Positions 1 through 7,985 of a stretch of 64,000 nucleotides of DNA are shown piece by piece. The stretch covers positions 62,001-126,000 of the forward strand of contig NZ_AOMO01000099.1 in NCBI RefSeq assembly GCF_000338875.1, written 5' to 3'. Every line of letters starts with the position of its first letter. Position 1 is the stretch's first letter. A model generated the notes under the pieces. It did no database searches, was not told the origin of the DNA, and worked only from the letters and a program-made list of their open reading frames with translations. This DNA comes from Vibrio mimicus CAIM 602. Its GTDB lineage: Bacteria; Pseudomonadota; Gammaproteobacteria; Enterobacterales; Vibrionaceae. The translations under genes and the position numbers were made by a program.

Positions 1-1
1 C

Positions 2-361
2 ACGCATGCATGGTTAATGCTGATCCTTGCCGGGATCTTTGAAATTGGTTACGCACTCAGTGTTGGTGGCAGCGAAGCATTTACTGTTCTCAGTTGGTCA
101 ATTTCGGCAGCGATTTTCTTCCTGTTAACCCTGTATTGCCTGAGTGTGAGCCTTAAAACCATTGATGTCGGTATCGGCTATGCCGTTTGGGCTGGGATTG
201 GTGCAATCGGTGCTTCTGTATTCGGTGCATTTGTCTTCGACCAGATGTTAACTCTTGCGCAGGCTTTCTGGCTCGCAGTCATCATCCTTGGTGTTATTTG
301 GCTAAAACTCTCCAGCAGCGAAAAGCTTCAAGAAAAAGAGCACAAGCTGGCTATTCAGTAA
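2..361 (+). CDS. Small multidrug resistance (SMR) family exporter, Gdx/SugE-like, 5' end cut by window
   Basis: The frame is open to the left window edge (reads THAWLMLILAGIFEIG before the first internal ATG at 17), so the true start lies at or just before position 1. The protein has four hydrophobic segments in about 118 residues, the usual SMR size. The membrane Glu of the first helix is present (AGIFEIGYA), as is the GYAVWAGIGAIGA stretch, which resembles the Gdx (guanidinium exporter) branch more than EmrE. SMR proteins work as dimeric proton-coupled exporters in the inner membrane. The substrate cannot be fixed from sequence. A stem-loop follows 17 bp after the stop. Confidence 0.85.
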   Translation, partial: THAWLMLILAGIFEIGYALSVGGSEAFTVLSWSISAAIFFLLTLYCLSVSLKTIDVGIGYAVWAGIGAIGASVFGAFVFDQMLTLAQAFWLAVIILGVIWLKLSSSEKLQEKEHKLAIQ

Positions 362-377
362 TGTGACAACACCTTGA

Positions 378-402
378 GCAGACCCTGAATGCTAGGGTCT
401 GC
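378..402 (+). terminator. Stem-loop after the SMR gene
   Basis: GCAGACCCT pairs with AGGGTCTGC (9 bp, loop of 7). The following bases CATTTGG give only a weak U-run, so termination would be partial. Confidence 0.5.
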
Positions 403-430
403 CATTTGGTTGGCTTTCAGGAGAAAAACA

Positions 431-909
431 ATGTGTAAGAACCATACCATCATAGATCAGCGCATGAGTGAAGTTGTCGAGTTCTCAAAGGAGCATGTGA
501 ATGCTGGAGGTATTCCATTCACGGCTTTTGTAATCAATGACAAGGGCGAGATATTGGGAAGAGGGGTTAACAGGGTTTTGGAGAATAATGATCCCACTGC
601 GCATGCTGAAGTGGAAGCCATTCGAGATGCGTGCAAAAACACGAAAAAGCCACATCTACGCGGCCTGACATTGTTGCTTCCGGTGAACCCTGCGCCATGT
701 GCTATCTGAATGCGATGTATTCGGGAATTAGTAAGGTCCTTTTTGCAGCAGACTCTAACGAAGCTGCAGTTCATGGTTTTGACTACCGTAGCACTTACTC
801 AATGCTAGCTAACTTCCCAACCCGATGGCCAATGCAAATCAGCAAGCATCAAACAGAAGGTGCATTGGAGCCTTTCAAAATTTTATTAGAAAAGAGGATG
901 TTAGGATGA
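431..909 (+). pseudogene. Zinc-dependent nucleoside/cytidine deaminase-like gene with a frameshift
   Basis: The start is ATG 431 (MCKNHTIIDQRMSEVVEF) with CAGGAG 7 bp upstream; the longer frame from 389 is unlikely. The first frame holds the zinc and catalytic motif TAHAEVEAI and then ends at 709 after a wrong-frame tail. The second zinc motif EPCAMC and the rest of the deaminase fold (YLNAMYSGISKVLFAA) continue in the -1 frame to 909. The break lies near 668-678: adding one base there would join LRGLT to VASGEPCAMC. Members of this CMP/dCMP deaminase superfamily deaminate cytosine, guanine or related bases. It is either a pseudogene or a sequencing error. ATG 906 overlaps the stop (ATGA) and opens a frame that ends after 15 codons. 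Confidence 0.8.
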
Positions 910-1402
910 GTGATCTATTGACCAAGGTGCAAACATACCCAATGTCAGATTAAGGTCGTCTTTTTGACTAACACTGAAATCTTCTATGTCGTGTCTTGGC
1001 AGCATCTCTCTGGATGCTGCCGTTAAAAATGAGCAGATATCAGACAAAGAATGAAGTAATACGATGAAATGAAAACAGCTCTAACGTTAGGGCACGTGGC
1101 CTTATCGCAATAAGGTTCTATTTGGGCCTCCAACCGATACTTTTTTCCTCGCAGCACAAGGCATTACTCAAAAATGGGCAATGCGGCGTGACATGCTAAC
1201 ACCTCAGTACGCCACCTGCTGGTAGGATTTACCCAAGATAAAGTGTTGACTCACAAGCTTATATTTGGGCTTTCTGAAGATTTTCTTTTAAACCTGAAAC
1301 ACACCGCCGTAGTCTTTTAAAAACTTCAGTCACTTTAAACTCATCATGCGTTTAGTTTAGGAGCGGTAGTTTATGAGTGACACCCACTCACGATTTTTCT
1401 CG
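910..1402. other. Intergenic stretch, no intact gene seen
   Basis: About 490 bp without a convincing reading frame. The beginning holds a 15-codon frame at 906-953 (MSDLLTKVQTYPMSD), which may be the stump of a gene once coupled to the deaminase. A short dyad CCTTAT-CGCA-ATAAGG lies at 1100-1115. I see no integron attC site or IS end. Confidence 0.5.
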
Positions 1403-1450
1403 TTGACAGAAGCATTTTTAAGAATAGGATATACGCATATCCATATGTAT
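1403..1450 (+). promoter_or_regulatory. Putative ars promoter with ArsR-type operator
   Basis: TTGACA at 1403-1408 and TAGGAT at 1425-1430 are separated by 16 bp and fit a sigma-70 promoter. An imperfect dyad immediately downstream (ATACGCATAT at 1431-1440, then ATATGTAT at 1443-1450) resembles the AT-rich CATATG-like operators of ArsR/SmtB repressors. Its position over the start of transcription fits autorepression. The assignment is inference from position and symmetry. Confidence 0.6.
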
Positions 1451-1461
1451 TGGAGTTGGTT

Positions 1462-1803
1462 ATGTTACCTCACCAGTTTTTCAAATTACTCGCCGATGAA
1501 ACGCGAGTGCGCTGCTTACTGATGATTGCTCGGGAAAAGAAGGTTTGTGTTGCAGAATTAACCGAAGCCTTGAATGAGAGTCAGCCGAAAATTTCCCGCC
1601 ATTTGGCGTTGCTGCGTGCCAGCGGCGTGGTGGTCGATATCCGTCAGGGGCAGTGGGTGTTTTACCGTATTTCCGATCAACTTCCGGGATGGATGCGCAA
1701 GCAGATCCGAGGGTTGGTGGAGTCCAACTGTCTTAAACAAGAATACCAGCAAGATATTCAGCGCTTAGCCGAGATGGCATCTCGTCCCCAGTGCTGTATT
1801 TAG
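1462..1803 (+). CDS. arsR: ArsR/SmtB family metalloregulator
   Basis: A 113-residue winged-helix repressor, expected to bind the dyad upstream and to release DNA on binding trivalent arsenic. The start at ATG 1462 is chosen because GGAG lies 6 bp upstream; a TTG at 1450 would overlap the operator. The recognition helix region (NESQPKISRHLALLRASGVV) is very close to E. coli ArsR. The E. coli As(III) site CVCDLC is here CVAELT, so only Cys29 remains. Other cysteines are Cys18, Cys90 and a terminal pair Cys111-Cys112. A rebuilt arsenic site near the C-terminus is therefore likely, as in some other ArsR branches. It is the first gene of the arsR-gap-phosphatase-arsJ operon. Confidence 0.9.
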   Translation: MLPHQFFKLLADETRVRCLLMIAREKKVCVAELTEALNESQPKISRHLALLRASGVVVDIRQGQWVFYRISDQLPGWMRKQIRGLVESNCLKQEYQQDIQRLAEMASRPQCCI

Positions 1804-1830
1804 ATAAAAAGGTTTAGAGGAAAAAGGAAG

Positions 1831-2832
1831 ATGGCAATCAAAGTCGGAATTAATGGATTTGGTCGTATTGGGCGTTTGGCTCTGAGAGCTTCGTTTGATT
1901 GGCCTGAGATTGAATTTGTACAGATCAATGATGTGGCGGGCGATGCTGCAACATTGGCACACCTTTTAGAATTCGATTCGGTACAAGGTCGTTGGCACCA
2001 TGCCGTGAGCTGTGAAGCTGATGCGATCCTGATCAACGGCAAACGCATTCGCGCAACACAAGAAAAAGCGATTGATGCAGTGGATTGGTCGGGCTGTGAT
2101 GTGGTGATTGAGGCCACGGGTAAGCACCGTAAAGGCGAATTCTTGAACCAGTATTTGGCACAAGGAGTGAAGCGTGTAGTCGTTTCAGCTCCCGTCAAAG
2201 AAGAAGGGATCGCCAATATCGTGGTGGGGGTTAACGATCACATCTTCAATCCTGAACAACATCGCATTGTTACTGCTGCTTCTTGTACCACCAACTGTAT
2301 TGCCCCTGTGGTGAAAGTGATCCACGAAAAACTGGGTATTGCGCAAGCCTCTTTTACCACCATTCATAACCTAACCAATACGCAAACCATTTTGGATGCT
2401 CCGCATAAAGACTTACGTCGTGCGCGTGCTTGCGGTATGAGCCTGATCCCCACTACGACCGGTTCTGCCAAAGCGATTATCGAAATTTTCCCGGATCTGA
2501 AAGGCAAGATTGATGGACATGCAGTACGTGTACCGCTGGCGAATGCCTCGTTAACCGACATCATTTTTGATGTGGAGCGTGATACGACGGTGGAAGAGAT
2601 CAATCAGCTTTTAAAACAAGCTTCAGAAAACGAGCTTAAGGGCATTCTGGGTTTTGAAGAGCGTCCACTGGTGTCGATTGATTACCAAGGCGATCAACGT
2701 TCAACGATTGTTGATGCGCTCTCCACCATGGTCGTTGGTAAGCGAATGGTGAAAATCTACGCTTGGTATGACAACGAAATGGGTTACGCCACGCGTACCT
2801 CGGAATTAGTTCGTAAAGTCGGTTTGGCATAA
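1831..2832 (+). CDS. gap: Glyceraldehyde-3-phosphate dehydrogenase of the ars operon
   Basis: A 333-residue type I GAPDH with the NAD-binding N-terminus (INGFGRIGRLALRA) and catalytic Cys152 in AASCTTNCIAPV. The start ATG 1831 has AAGGAAG just upstream and lies 27 bp after arsR. In ars operons a dedicated GAPDH uses arsenate in place of phosphate to form 1-arseno-3-phosphoglycerate, which ArsJ exports; that role is established for arsJ-linked GAPDH genes elsewhere and inferred here from the neighbours. It is probably not the main glycolytic GAPDH. Confidence 0.92.
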   Translation: MAIKVGINGFGRIGRLALRASFDWPEIEFVQINDVAGDAATLAHLLEFDSVQGRWHHAVSCEADAILINGKRIRATQEKAIDAVDWSGCDVVIEATGKHRKGEFLNQYLAQGVKRVVVSAPVKEEGIANIVVGVNDHIFNPEQHRIVTAASCTTNCIAPVVKVIHEKLGIAQASFTTIHNLTNTQTILDAPHKDLRRARACGMSLIPTTTGSAKAIIEIFPDLKGKIDGHAVRVPLANASLTDIIFDVERDTTVEEINQLLKQASENELKGILGFEERPLVSIDYQGDQRSTIVDALSTMVVGKRMVKIYAWYDNEMGYATRTSELVRKVGLA

Positions 2833-2845
2833 GGAGTAGTAAAAA

Positions 2846-3343
2846 ATGACGCATCCAACTTGGGAATTACCGATAGCAGAAAATCAGGCGAGTTTAGTGC
2901 TCACGCCTTGTCCGGGAACCAAAGGCACACCACTGTCGGAAAGTATTGCCCAACTGAAAGCGCAAGGGGTTTCGGCTGTAGTGACGGCGCTGAGCCATGA
3001 AGAAATGGAGCAGCATGGTGTCGCTGAGCTACCTGCGGAAGTCGAAAAAGCCGGATTACAGTGGTTTCATGCGCCGATTGAAGACGATTGCGCGCCGGAT
3101 GCCGCCTTTGCGCAAGATTGGCAACAGTGCTCACCGGCTTTGCATCAGGCGCTGAGCCGAGGTGAAAAAGTCGCTTTGCATTGTATGGGCGGTTCGGGTC
3201 GTACTGGCCTGCTGGCAGCGCATCTGCTGTTGGAAAAAGGTTGGCCGCTGGAAAGCATCATTACGCAGGTGCAAGCATTAAGACCGGGTGCTTTTACCAA
3301 AGAAGTGCAAGTAGAGTACGTCCAACAGCTCGTGAATTCATAA
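2846..3343 (+). CDS. Dual-specificity / CDKN3-like protein phosphatase in the ars operon
   Basis: A 165-residue protein with the cysteine phosphatase P-loop HCMGGSGRT (Cys113, Arg119) and acidic residues near position 80 (APIEDDCAPD) where the general acid normally sits. It is distinct from the low-molecular-weight phosphatase fold of ArsC arsenate reductases. It starts 13 bp after gap with AAGGAG upstream, so it is cotranscribed. The substrate is unknown. The family removes phosphate from proteins or small phosphoesters, and the operon context suggests an arsenate- or phosphoglycerate-related job. A rho-independent type hairpin follows directly. Confidence 0.85.
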   Translation: MTHPTWELPIAENQASLVLTPCPGTKGTPLSESIAQLKAQGVSAVVTALSHEEMEQHGVAELPAEVEKAGLQWFHAPIEDDCAPDAAFAQDWQQCSPALHQALSRGEKVALHCMGGSGRTGLLAAHLLLEKGWPLESIITQVQALRPGAFTKEVQVEYVQQLVNS

Positions 3344-3351
3344 CCAGAGCA

Positions 3352-3376
3352 AAGAGCCGCATAAGCGGCTCTTTTT
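3352..3376 (+). terminator. Terminator/attenuator inside the ars operon
   Basis: AAGAGCCGC pairs with GCGGCTCTT (9 bp, loop ATAA) and is followed by a T-run. It ends 12 bp before the arsJ start and abuts the arsJ ribosome binding site, so it would lower arsJ expression relative to arsR-gap. Confidence 0.75.
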
Positions 3377-3388
3377 AAGAGAGTGTTT

Positions 3389-4606
3389 ATGTTGTCCCAA
3401 CTGAATGCCAATGTTCGTCAGTACATGCTTGTGACGTTCAACTACTGGAACTTTACCCTGACTGATGGGGCGCTGCGCATGTTGGTGGTGCTCTATTTCT
3501 ATGATTTAGGCTACTCCAGCTTGGCGATTGCCTCGCTGTTTCTGTTCTATGAATTTTTTGGTGTTGTGACCAACTTAATTGGCGGGTGGCTTGGGGCTCG
3601 GTTGGGGCTGAATCGCACCATGAACATCGGTCTTGGTTTGCAAATCATCGCACTCTTGATGCTGGCAGTCCCAGCAAGCTGGTTAACCATTCCTTGGGTG
3701 ATGGCTGCGCAAGCATTGTCGGGCATCGCGAAAGATCTCAATAAGATGAGTGCCAAAAGCGCCATCAAAACCTTAGTGCCAGAAAATGCACAAGGCGCGC
3801 TGTTTAAGTGGATTGCGATACTGACAGGGTCAAAGAATGCCCTAAAAGGCGCTGGATTCTTCTTGGGTGGTGCGTTGTTGTCCTTGATCGGTTTCCAGTA
3901 CGCGGTTGCTGCCATGGCAGCTGTGCTGGTATTGGTTTTCATTGGCAGCGTCATGAGTTTGAAATCTGATCTCGGCAAGGCCAAGAACAAGCCCAAGTTT
4001 TCCGATATTTTCTCTAAATCGCCGAGTGTGAACATTCTGTCGGCGGCACGGCTATTTCTGTTTGGTGCGCGAGATGTGTGGTTTGTCATCGCACTGCCTA
4101 TCTATTTAGGCAGCGTATTTGGTTGGGATCACAGTGCTGTGGGGGGCTTTCTGGCGCTTTGGGTGATTGGTTACGGCGTGATTCAAGGATTCGCGCCGAA
4201 AATCACGGGCAGCAAATCGGAGCATCCACCCGCAGGGCGAGCCGCCATTGGTTGGGCATTGGTACTGTCGTTGGTCACGGGGCTTATTGCTTACGGTGTG
4301 CAGATGCAATGGCACCCAGAAGTGGTGATCATCGGTGGACTCATGCTGTTTGGCGCGGTATTTGCGGTGAACTCTTCATTGCATTCGTACTTGATAGTCA
4401 GCTATGCCAAAGACGATGGCGTGTCGCTCGATGTGGGCTTTTACTACATGGCGAATGCGATGGGGCGCTTAATCGGCACGATATTATCCGGCTGGGTCTT
4501 TCAGCTTTGGGGTCTTGCGGCTTGTCTTTGGGTCTCGTTCGGATTCTTAGTGCTGACAACGCTTATCTCATTTTGGCTGCCAAATCGTGCTTCTGCATCG
4601 TGGTGA
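3389..4606 (+). CDS. arsJ: ArsJ, MFS organoarsenical efflux permease
   Basis: A 405-residue major facilitator protein with about 11-12 hydrophobic segments. The start is ATG 3389 (MLSQLNANVRQYMLVTFNYWNFTLTDGALRM), with AAGAGAG 5 bp upstream; the GTG at 3383 overlaps that site. The N-terminal NYWNFTLTDGALRMLVVL stretch is typical of ArsJ. Known members export 1-arseno-3-phosphoglycerate made by the linked GAPDH, giving arsenate resistance without reduction. The gene follows an intra-operon terminator and ends the ars unit; the next gene starts 121 bp later. Confidence 0.9.
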   Translation: MLSQLNANVRQYMLVTFNYWNFTLTDGALRMLVVLYFYDLGYSSLAIASLFLFYEFFGVVTNLIGGWLGARLGLNRTMNIGLGLQIIALLMLAVPASWLTIPWVMAAQALSGIAKDLNKMSAKSAIKTLVPENAQGALFKWIAILTGSKNALKGAGFFLGGALLSLIGFQYAVAAMAAVLVLVFIGSVMSLKSDLGKAKNKPKFSDIFSKSPSVNILSAARLFLFGARDVWFVIALPIYLGSVFGWDHSAVGGFLALWVIGYGVIQGFAPKITGSKSEHPPAGRAAIGWALVLSLVTGLIAYGVQMQWHPEVVIIGGLMLFGAVFAVNSSLHSYLIVSYAKDDGVSLDVGFYYMANAMGRLIGTILSGWVFQLWGLAACLWVSFGFLVLTTLISFWLPNRASASW

Positions 4607-4727
4607 TTTCTCTGGGATAGTGTCAGGAAAGTGTGAAACAACATCGCTGAATGAGTCGCAGAGCGTAGTGTCACTCTGATTCAACTGGTAAACTCAGACC
4701 ACCTCAATCTTATCTAAGATCAATATT

Positions 4728-5498
4728 ATGACGTCGATCCAGCGTAGAGATGCGATTCTGAAATATATTCAACACCATCAAAGTGGTTCGGTGAGTTATT
4801 TTGCTGAGCAGTTTCAGGTGTCGGAAGTCACTATTCGCCATGATCTGAATATTCTTGAGAAAAAAGGCTGTGTAACTCGTTGCTACGGTGGTGCGCTGAT
4901 TAATACGCAATTTGCGTTTGACCAACCGCTGCAAGATAAAAAGCAGCTCAATCAGGACATCAAAAGCCAGTTGGGGGCGTATGCGGCATCTTTAGTTGAA
5001 GATGGTGACACGTTAATCCTTGATTCCGGCTCGACCACGGAACAGATCGCTTTTCATCTGACCGATAAAAAACAGCTCAAAGTGATGACCAACGCCATCA
5101 ACATCGCCTATCACTTAGCGAATCACGACAATATTGAAGTGATTGTGACCGGGGGCTTAATGCGCAAGAACTCGTATTCGTTACATGGTGAATCGAGTGA
5201 AGCACTACTGGGACTGTTTCGTTTTAATAAGTTGTTTTTAGGTGTTGATGGTTTAGATAAGCTGGCGGGTGTGACGACGCCACATGCCGGTGAGGCCAGT
5301 ATTAACCGCAAAATGGTTGAAGTGGCACAAATGGTGATAGCGGTGATGGACTCTTCAAAATTTAATCGGCAAAGTTTCTGCTTGATTGCTCGCCCAGAAC
5401 AGCTCGATATGCTCATCACTGATAGCGGGATTCCTGAGGATTATCGACGTGAATTGACGGCGATGGGTGTGGATGTTCGTTTGGTCGATCAGCTTTAA
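4728..5498 (+). CDS. DeoR-family regulator, AgaR-like (first paralog)
   Basis: A 256-residue DeoR-type regulator. Residues 1-57 form the winged helix (VSEVTIRHDLNILEKKGCVTRCYGGAL). Residues from about 75 to 235 form the DeoR sugar-phosphate sensor domain, with the signatures DSGSTTEQIA, TNAINIAYHL, GGLMRKNSYSL and FLGVDGLD. It is a close paralog of the regulator encoded 380 bp downstream and shares the unusual IRHDLN recognition helix, so both may bind the same sites. Its ribosome binding site is weak. Its place just before the GalNAc genes suggests control by a galactosamine- or tagatose-phosphate intermediate. Confidence 0.85.
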   Translation: MTSIQRRDAILKYIQHHQSGSVSYFAEQFQVSEVTIRHDLNILEKKGCVTRCYGGALINTQFAFDQPLQDKKQLNQDIKSQLGAYAASLVEDGDTLILDSGSTTEQIAFHLTDKKQLKVMTNAINIAYHLANHDNIEVIVTGGLMRKNSYSLHGESSEALLGLFRFNKLFLGVDGLDKLAGVTTPHAGEASINRKMVEVAQMVIAVMDSSKFNRQSFCLIARPEQLDMLITDSGIPEDYRRELTAMGVDVRLVDQL

Positions 5499-5631
5499 TT
5501 CCAGCCTTATTTCTTTCCAAACCACTCCTATTTTCTTGGGTGATGTCTTCGCTTTATTTTTGGCTCTCTTTCACAAAATGTGATCTCACGCAGGTTGCAA
5601 TGTGAAATTCTGATTCTTTTTTGACCACTGC

Positions 5632-5865
5632 TTTCCCTTTCATTTTCATTCCCCTTCTTTCCTTTGATTTCCGCCGATTAACCACTTTTTCCTACTCAAT
5701 CATCGAAAGAAAAATCTTTCACTCCTTGTAAATCGAAAGGCTTTTTAATGCCAAATCGAAAGGTTTTTGGCTGTGATCTGGCTTTCATTTTTCTAAATCT
5801 GCCCCTGATTAAATAAAAACAGAAGGAAGCGAAAGCTTTGTGAGGCTAACCGAAAGTCGCGAAAG
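5632..5865. promoter_or_regulatory. Operator-rich spacer upstream of the GalNAc operon
   Basis: The 379-bp gap between the two regulators holds six copies of CGAAAG (5704, 5734, 5757, 5830, 5851, 5860) and a CTTTC-rich tract around 5630-5665 (CTTTCCCTTTCATTTTCATT). AgaR of enterobacteria recognises tandem TTTC-type half-sites, so these are likely operator half-sites for one or both DeoR paralogs. No clear -35/-10 pair stands out. Confidence 0.6.
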
Positions 5866-5877
5866 GGAGGGAGGAAA

Positions 5878-6669
5878 ATGATGACCAGCGCAGAACGTCG
5901 ACAGCGAATAATGTCTCATATCCTGCAACACGGCACAGGTAAAGTGGATGATTTCGCACTGACCTTCAATGTTTCCGCCGTCACTATCCGCCATGACCTC
6001 AATTTGCTGGAAAAAGAAGGCTGTGTATTTCGCTGTTACGGTGGTGCGAACCTTAACCCTAACTTCGCGTTTGACCAGCCTTTGTACCGAAAAGATCAGC
6101 TAAACCGCGATATCAAACAGATGATCGCTTTCGCCGCAGTACAACTGATAGGCGATGGTGAAGCCATCATTCTCGACTCGGGTTCGACTATTGCTTTGAT
6201 GCCACAACATCTAACCCAGAAAAAATTGGTGGTAATGACCAATGCGCTCAACACCGCATACCAACTTAGCCACAACGAAAATGTGGAACTGCATGTAATT
6301 GGAGGCAGTTTACGCCGCGCTTCTTGCTCACTTACAGGTCATCACGGTGAGCATCAAATTCGCTCCTACCTGTTTGATAAGTTGTTTTTAGGCGTTGATG
6401 GTTTCGACCTGCAAGCAGGCATTACTACGCCAGATAACCACGAAGCCCAAGTGAATCGAGCCATGTGCGATGTTGCGAGACAGGTGATCGCCGTGACCGA
6501 TTCCAGCAAATTTGGTCGCAAAAGCTTTTGCATGATCCGCGCAGCAAACCAGATCGATGTGCTGGTGACTGACAGCCATATTCCACATGCCACTCATCAG
6601 TCACTCCTTGAGATGGGGGTGAACGTCATCCTCGCTGACCAAATTTCCCAACCCCGTAAGTTGAACTAG
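5878..6669 (+). CDS. agaR: DeoR-family regulator of the GalNAc operon, AgaR (second paralog)
   Basis: A 263-residue DeoR-type repressor with an N-terminal winged helix (VSAVTIRHDLNLLEKEGCVFRCYGGANL) and a sensor domain carrying DSGSTIALMPQHL, TNALNTAYQL, GGSLRRASCSL and KLFLGVDGFD. GGAGGGAGG directly precedes ATG 5878; ATG 5881 is equally possible. It lies 8 bp before kbaZ, so it is probably transcribed with the catabolic genes and controls itself through the CGAAAG-rich spacer. AgaR-type proteins repress GalNAc genes until a sugar phosphate binds the C-terminal domain. Confidence 0.88.
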   Translation: MMTSAERRQRIMSHILQHGTGKVDDFALTFNVSAVTIRHDLNLLEKEGCVFRCYGGANLNPNFAFDQPLYRKDQLNRDIKQMIAFAAVQLIGDGEAIILDSGSTIALMPQHLTQKKLVVMTNALNTAYQLSHNENVELHVIGGSLRRASCSLTGHHGEHQIRSYLFDKLFLGVDGFDLQAGITTPDNHEAQVNRAMCDVARQVIAVTDSSKFGRKSFCMIRAANQIDVLVTDSHIPHATHQSLLEMGVNVILADQISQPRKLN

Positions 6670-6677
6670 GACAGACC

Positions 6678-7985
6678 ATGAAAACGCTACTTTCTTTAAT
6701 TCAGCAACATAAACAAGGCCAAGCCAAGGGCATCTACTCGGTGTGTTCTGCGCATCCACTGGTATTGGAAGCGGCGATCAAACAAGCGGAACGAGATGGT
6801 CAGTTGGTGCTGATTGAAGCGACATCAAACCAAGTGAACCAGTTTGGTGGTTACACAGGGATGACACCACAAGTGTTTGCCGATCATGTCTTTACTTTAG
6901 CTGCGCGTTTGAACTTCCCGAAAGAACGGATGATTTTGGGCGGTGATCATCTTGGCCCGAACTGCTGGCAGCATTTACCCGCCAGAAAAGCAATGGAGTA
7001 TTCCACGCAGCTCATTCATGACTATGTGAGCGCTGGGTTTGGCAAAATTCATCTGGACTGCTCAATGGCCTGTGAAGGTGACGTGATTCCACTGAGTGAA
7101 ACCGTGATGGCGGAGCGTGCCGCGCAGCTTTGTATGGTGGCTGAACAAGCATGGAAAAGCCGTGGTGGAGAAGCGCCTTTGTATGTGATTGGAACCGAAG
7201 TACCTACACCGGGTGGGGCACTGGAATCACTGCAAGAACATGAGTTGCAAGTCACGCAGCCAGAGCAAGCACTCGCTACGTTGGATGCCCATCGCCAAGC
7301 TTTCAGTAATTTGGGTTTAGATTCTGTTTGGCCTCGGGTCATTGGTTTGGTGGTACAGCCGGGCGTGGAGTTTGACCATCACCAAGTACATCACTACCAA
7401 AGCGATAAAGCCCAAGCGCTGAGTAAGATGATTGAAAGCCAGCCGCATCTGGTGTTTGAAGCGCACTCAACCGATTACCAAAACCCGCAGGCATACCATG
7501 AGCTGATTCGAGATCACTTCGCGATTTTGAAAGTAGGGCCCGCGCTGACTTTCGCCCTGCGTGAAGCCCTGTTTGCCCTAGACGCCGCCGAGAAAGAGTG
7601 GATTGGCGTGCATCAAGCATCACACTTGCGTGACACCATTGAGCAAGTGATGCATGAGCAGCCGAATTACTGGCGCACTCACTATCAAAGTAAAGGGCAT
7701 CAGCAATTTCTTGATTGTAATTACAGCCTAAGTGACCGCATTCGTTACTACTGGACACACCCTGAAGTGCAAGCGGCGCAGCAAGCTCTGTTTGCTCATC
7801 TGATCGAAAAACCATTACCCACCACTTTGTTAAGCCAATACCTGCCGAATCAGGCTCGGGCGATTGCACAGCAGCACATCGCCAATCATCCCGCTGAGAT
7901 CATCATTCACAAAATTATGGAAGTCACTCAGCTCTATTCCGATGCCTGTTACCGCAATGCGGCAGTTTGTAAGGAGACGATTTAA
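6678..7985 (+). CDS. kbaZ: Tagatose-1,6-bisphosphate aldolase subunit KbaZ/GatZ
   Basis: A 435-residue KbaZ/GatZ-type protein (E. coli homologs about 420-426) with the family stretches GIYSVCSAHPLVLEAA, LGGDHLGPNCWQ and KIHLDCSMACEGD. In E. coli this subunit is needed for full activity and stability of the class II aldolase KbaY, which cleaves tagatose-1,6-bisphosphate into dihydroxyacetone phosphate and glyceraldehyde-3-phosphate. Here the partner KbaY is encoded at the far end of the same operon. The stop overlaps the next start by one base (TAATG), indicating translational coupling to agaS. Confidence 0.92.
   Translation: MKTLLSLIQQHKQGQAKGIYSVCSAHPLVLEAAIKQAERDGQLVLIEATSNQVNQFGGYTGMTPQVFADHVFTLAARLNFPKERMILGGDHLGPNCWQHLPARKAMEYSTQLIHDYVSAGFGKIHLDCSMACEGDVIPLSETVMAERAAQLCMVAEQAWKSRGGEAPLYVIGTEVPTPGGALESLQEHELQVTQPEQALATLDAHRQAFSNLGLDSVWPRVIGLVVQPGVEFDHHQVHHYQSDKAQALSKMIESQPHLVFEAHSTDYQNPQAYHELIRDHFAILKVGPALTFALREALFALDAAEKEWIGVHQASHLRDTIEQVMHEQPNYWRTHYQSKGHQQFLDCNYSLSDRIRYYWTHPEVQAAQQALFAHLIEKPLPTTLLSQYLPNQARAIAQQHIANHPAEIIIHKIMEVTQLYSDACYRNAAVCKETI

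Noticed and set aside
1081..1115. CTAACGTTAG palindrome and CCTTAT/ATAAGG dyad, considered as an integron attC site
   Set aside because: The paired core sites and the length of a Vibrio attC are absent. It is probably chance or a minor hairpin.
3547..4089. 180-codon open frame on the minus strand opposite arsJ
   Set aside because: It lies wholly inside a clear MFS gene, its protein has no recognised motif and there is no ribosome binding site. It is a codon-bias shadow.
4607..4727. Possible terminator between arsJ and the first AgaR-like gene
   Set aside because: Only a 4-bp AGAG/CTCT pairing was found and no T-run, so a terminator cannot be supported.
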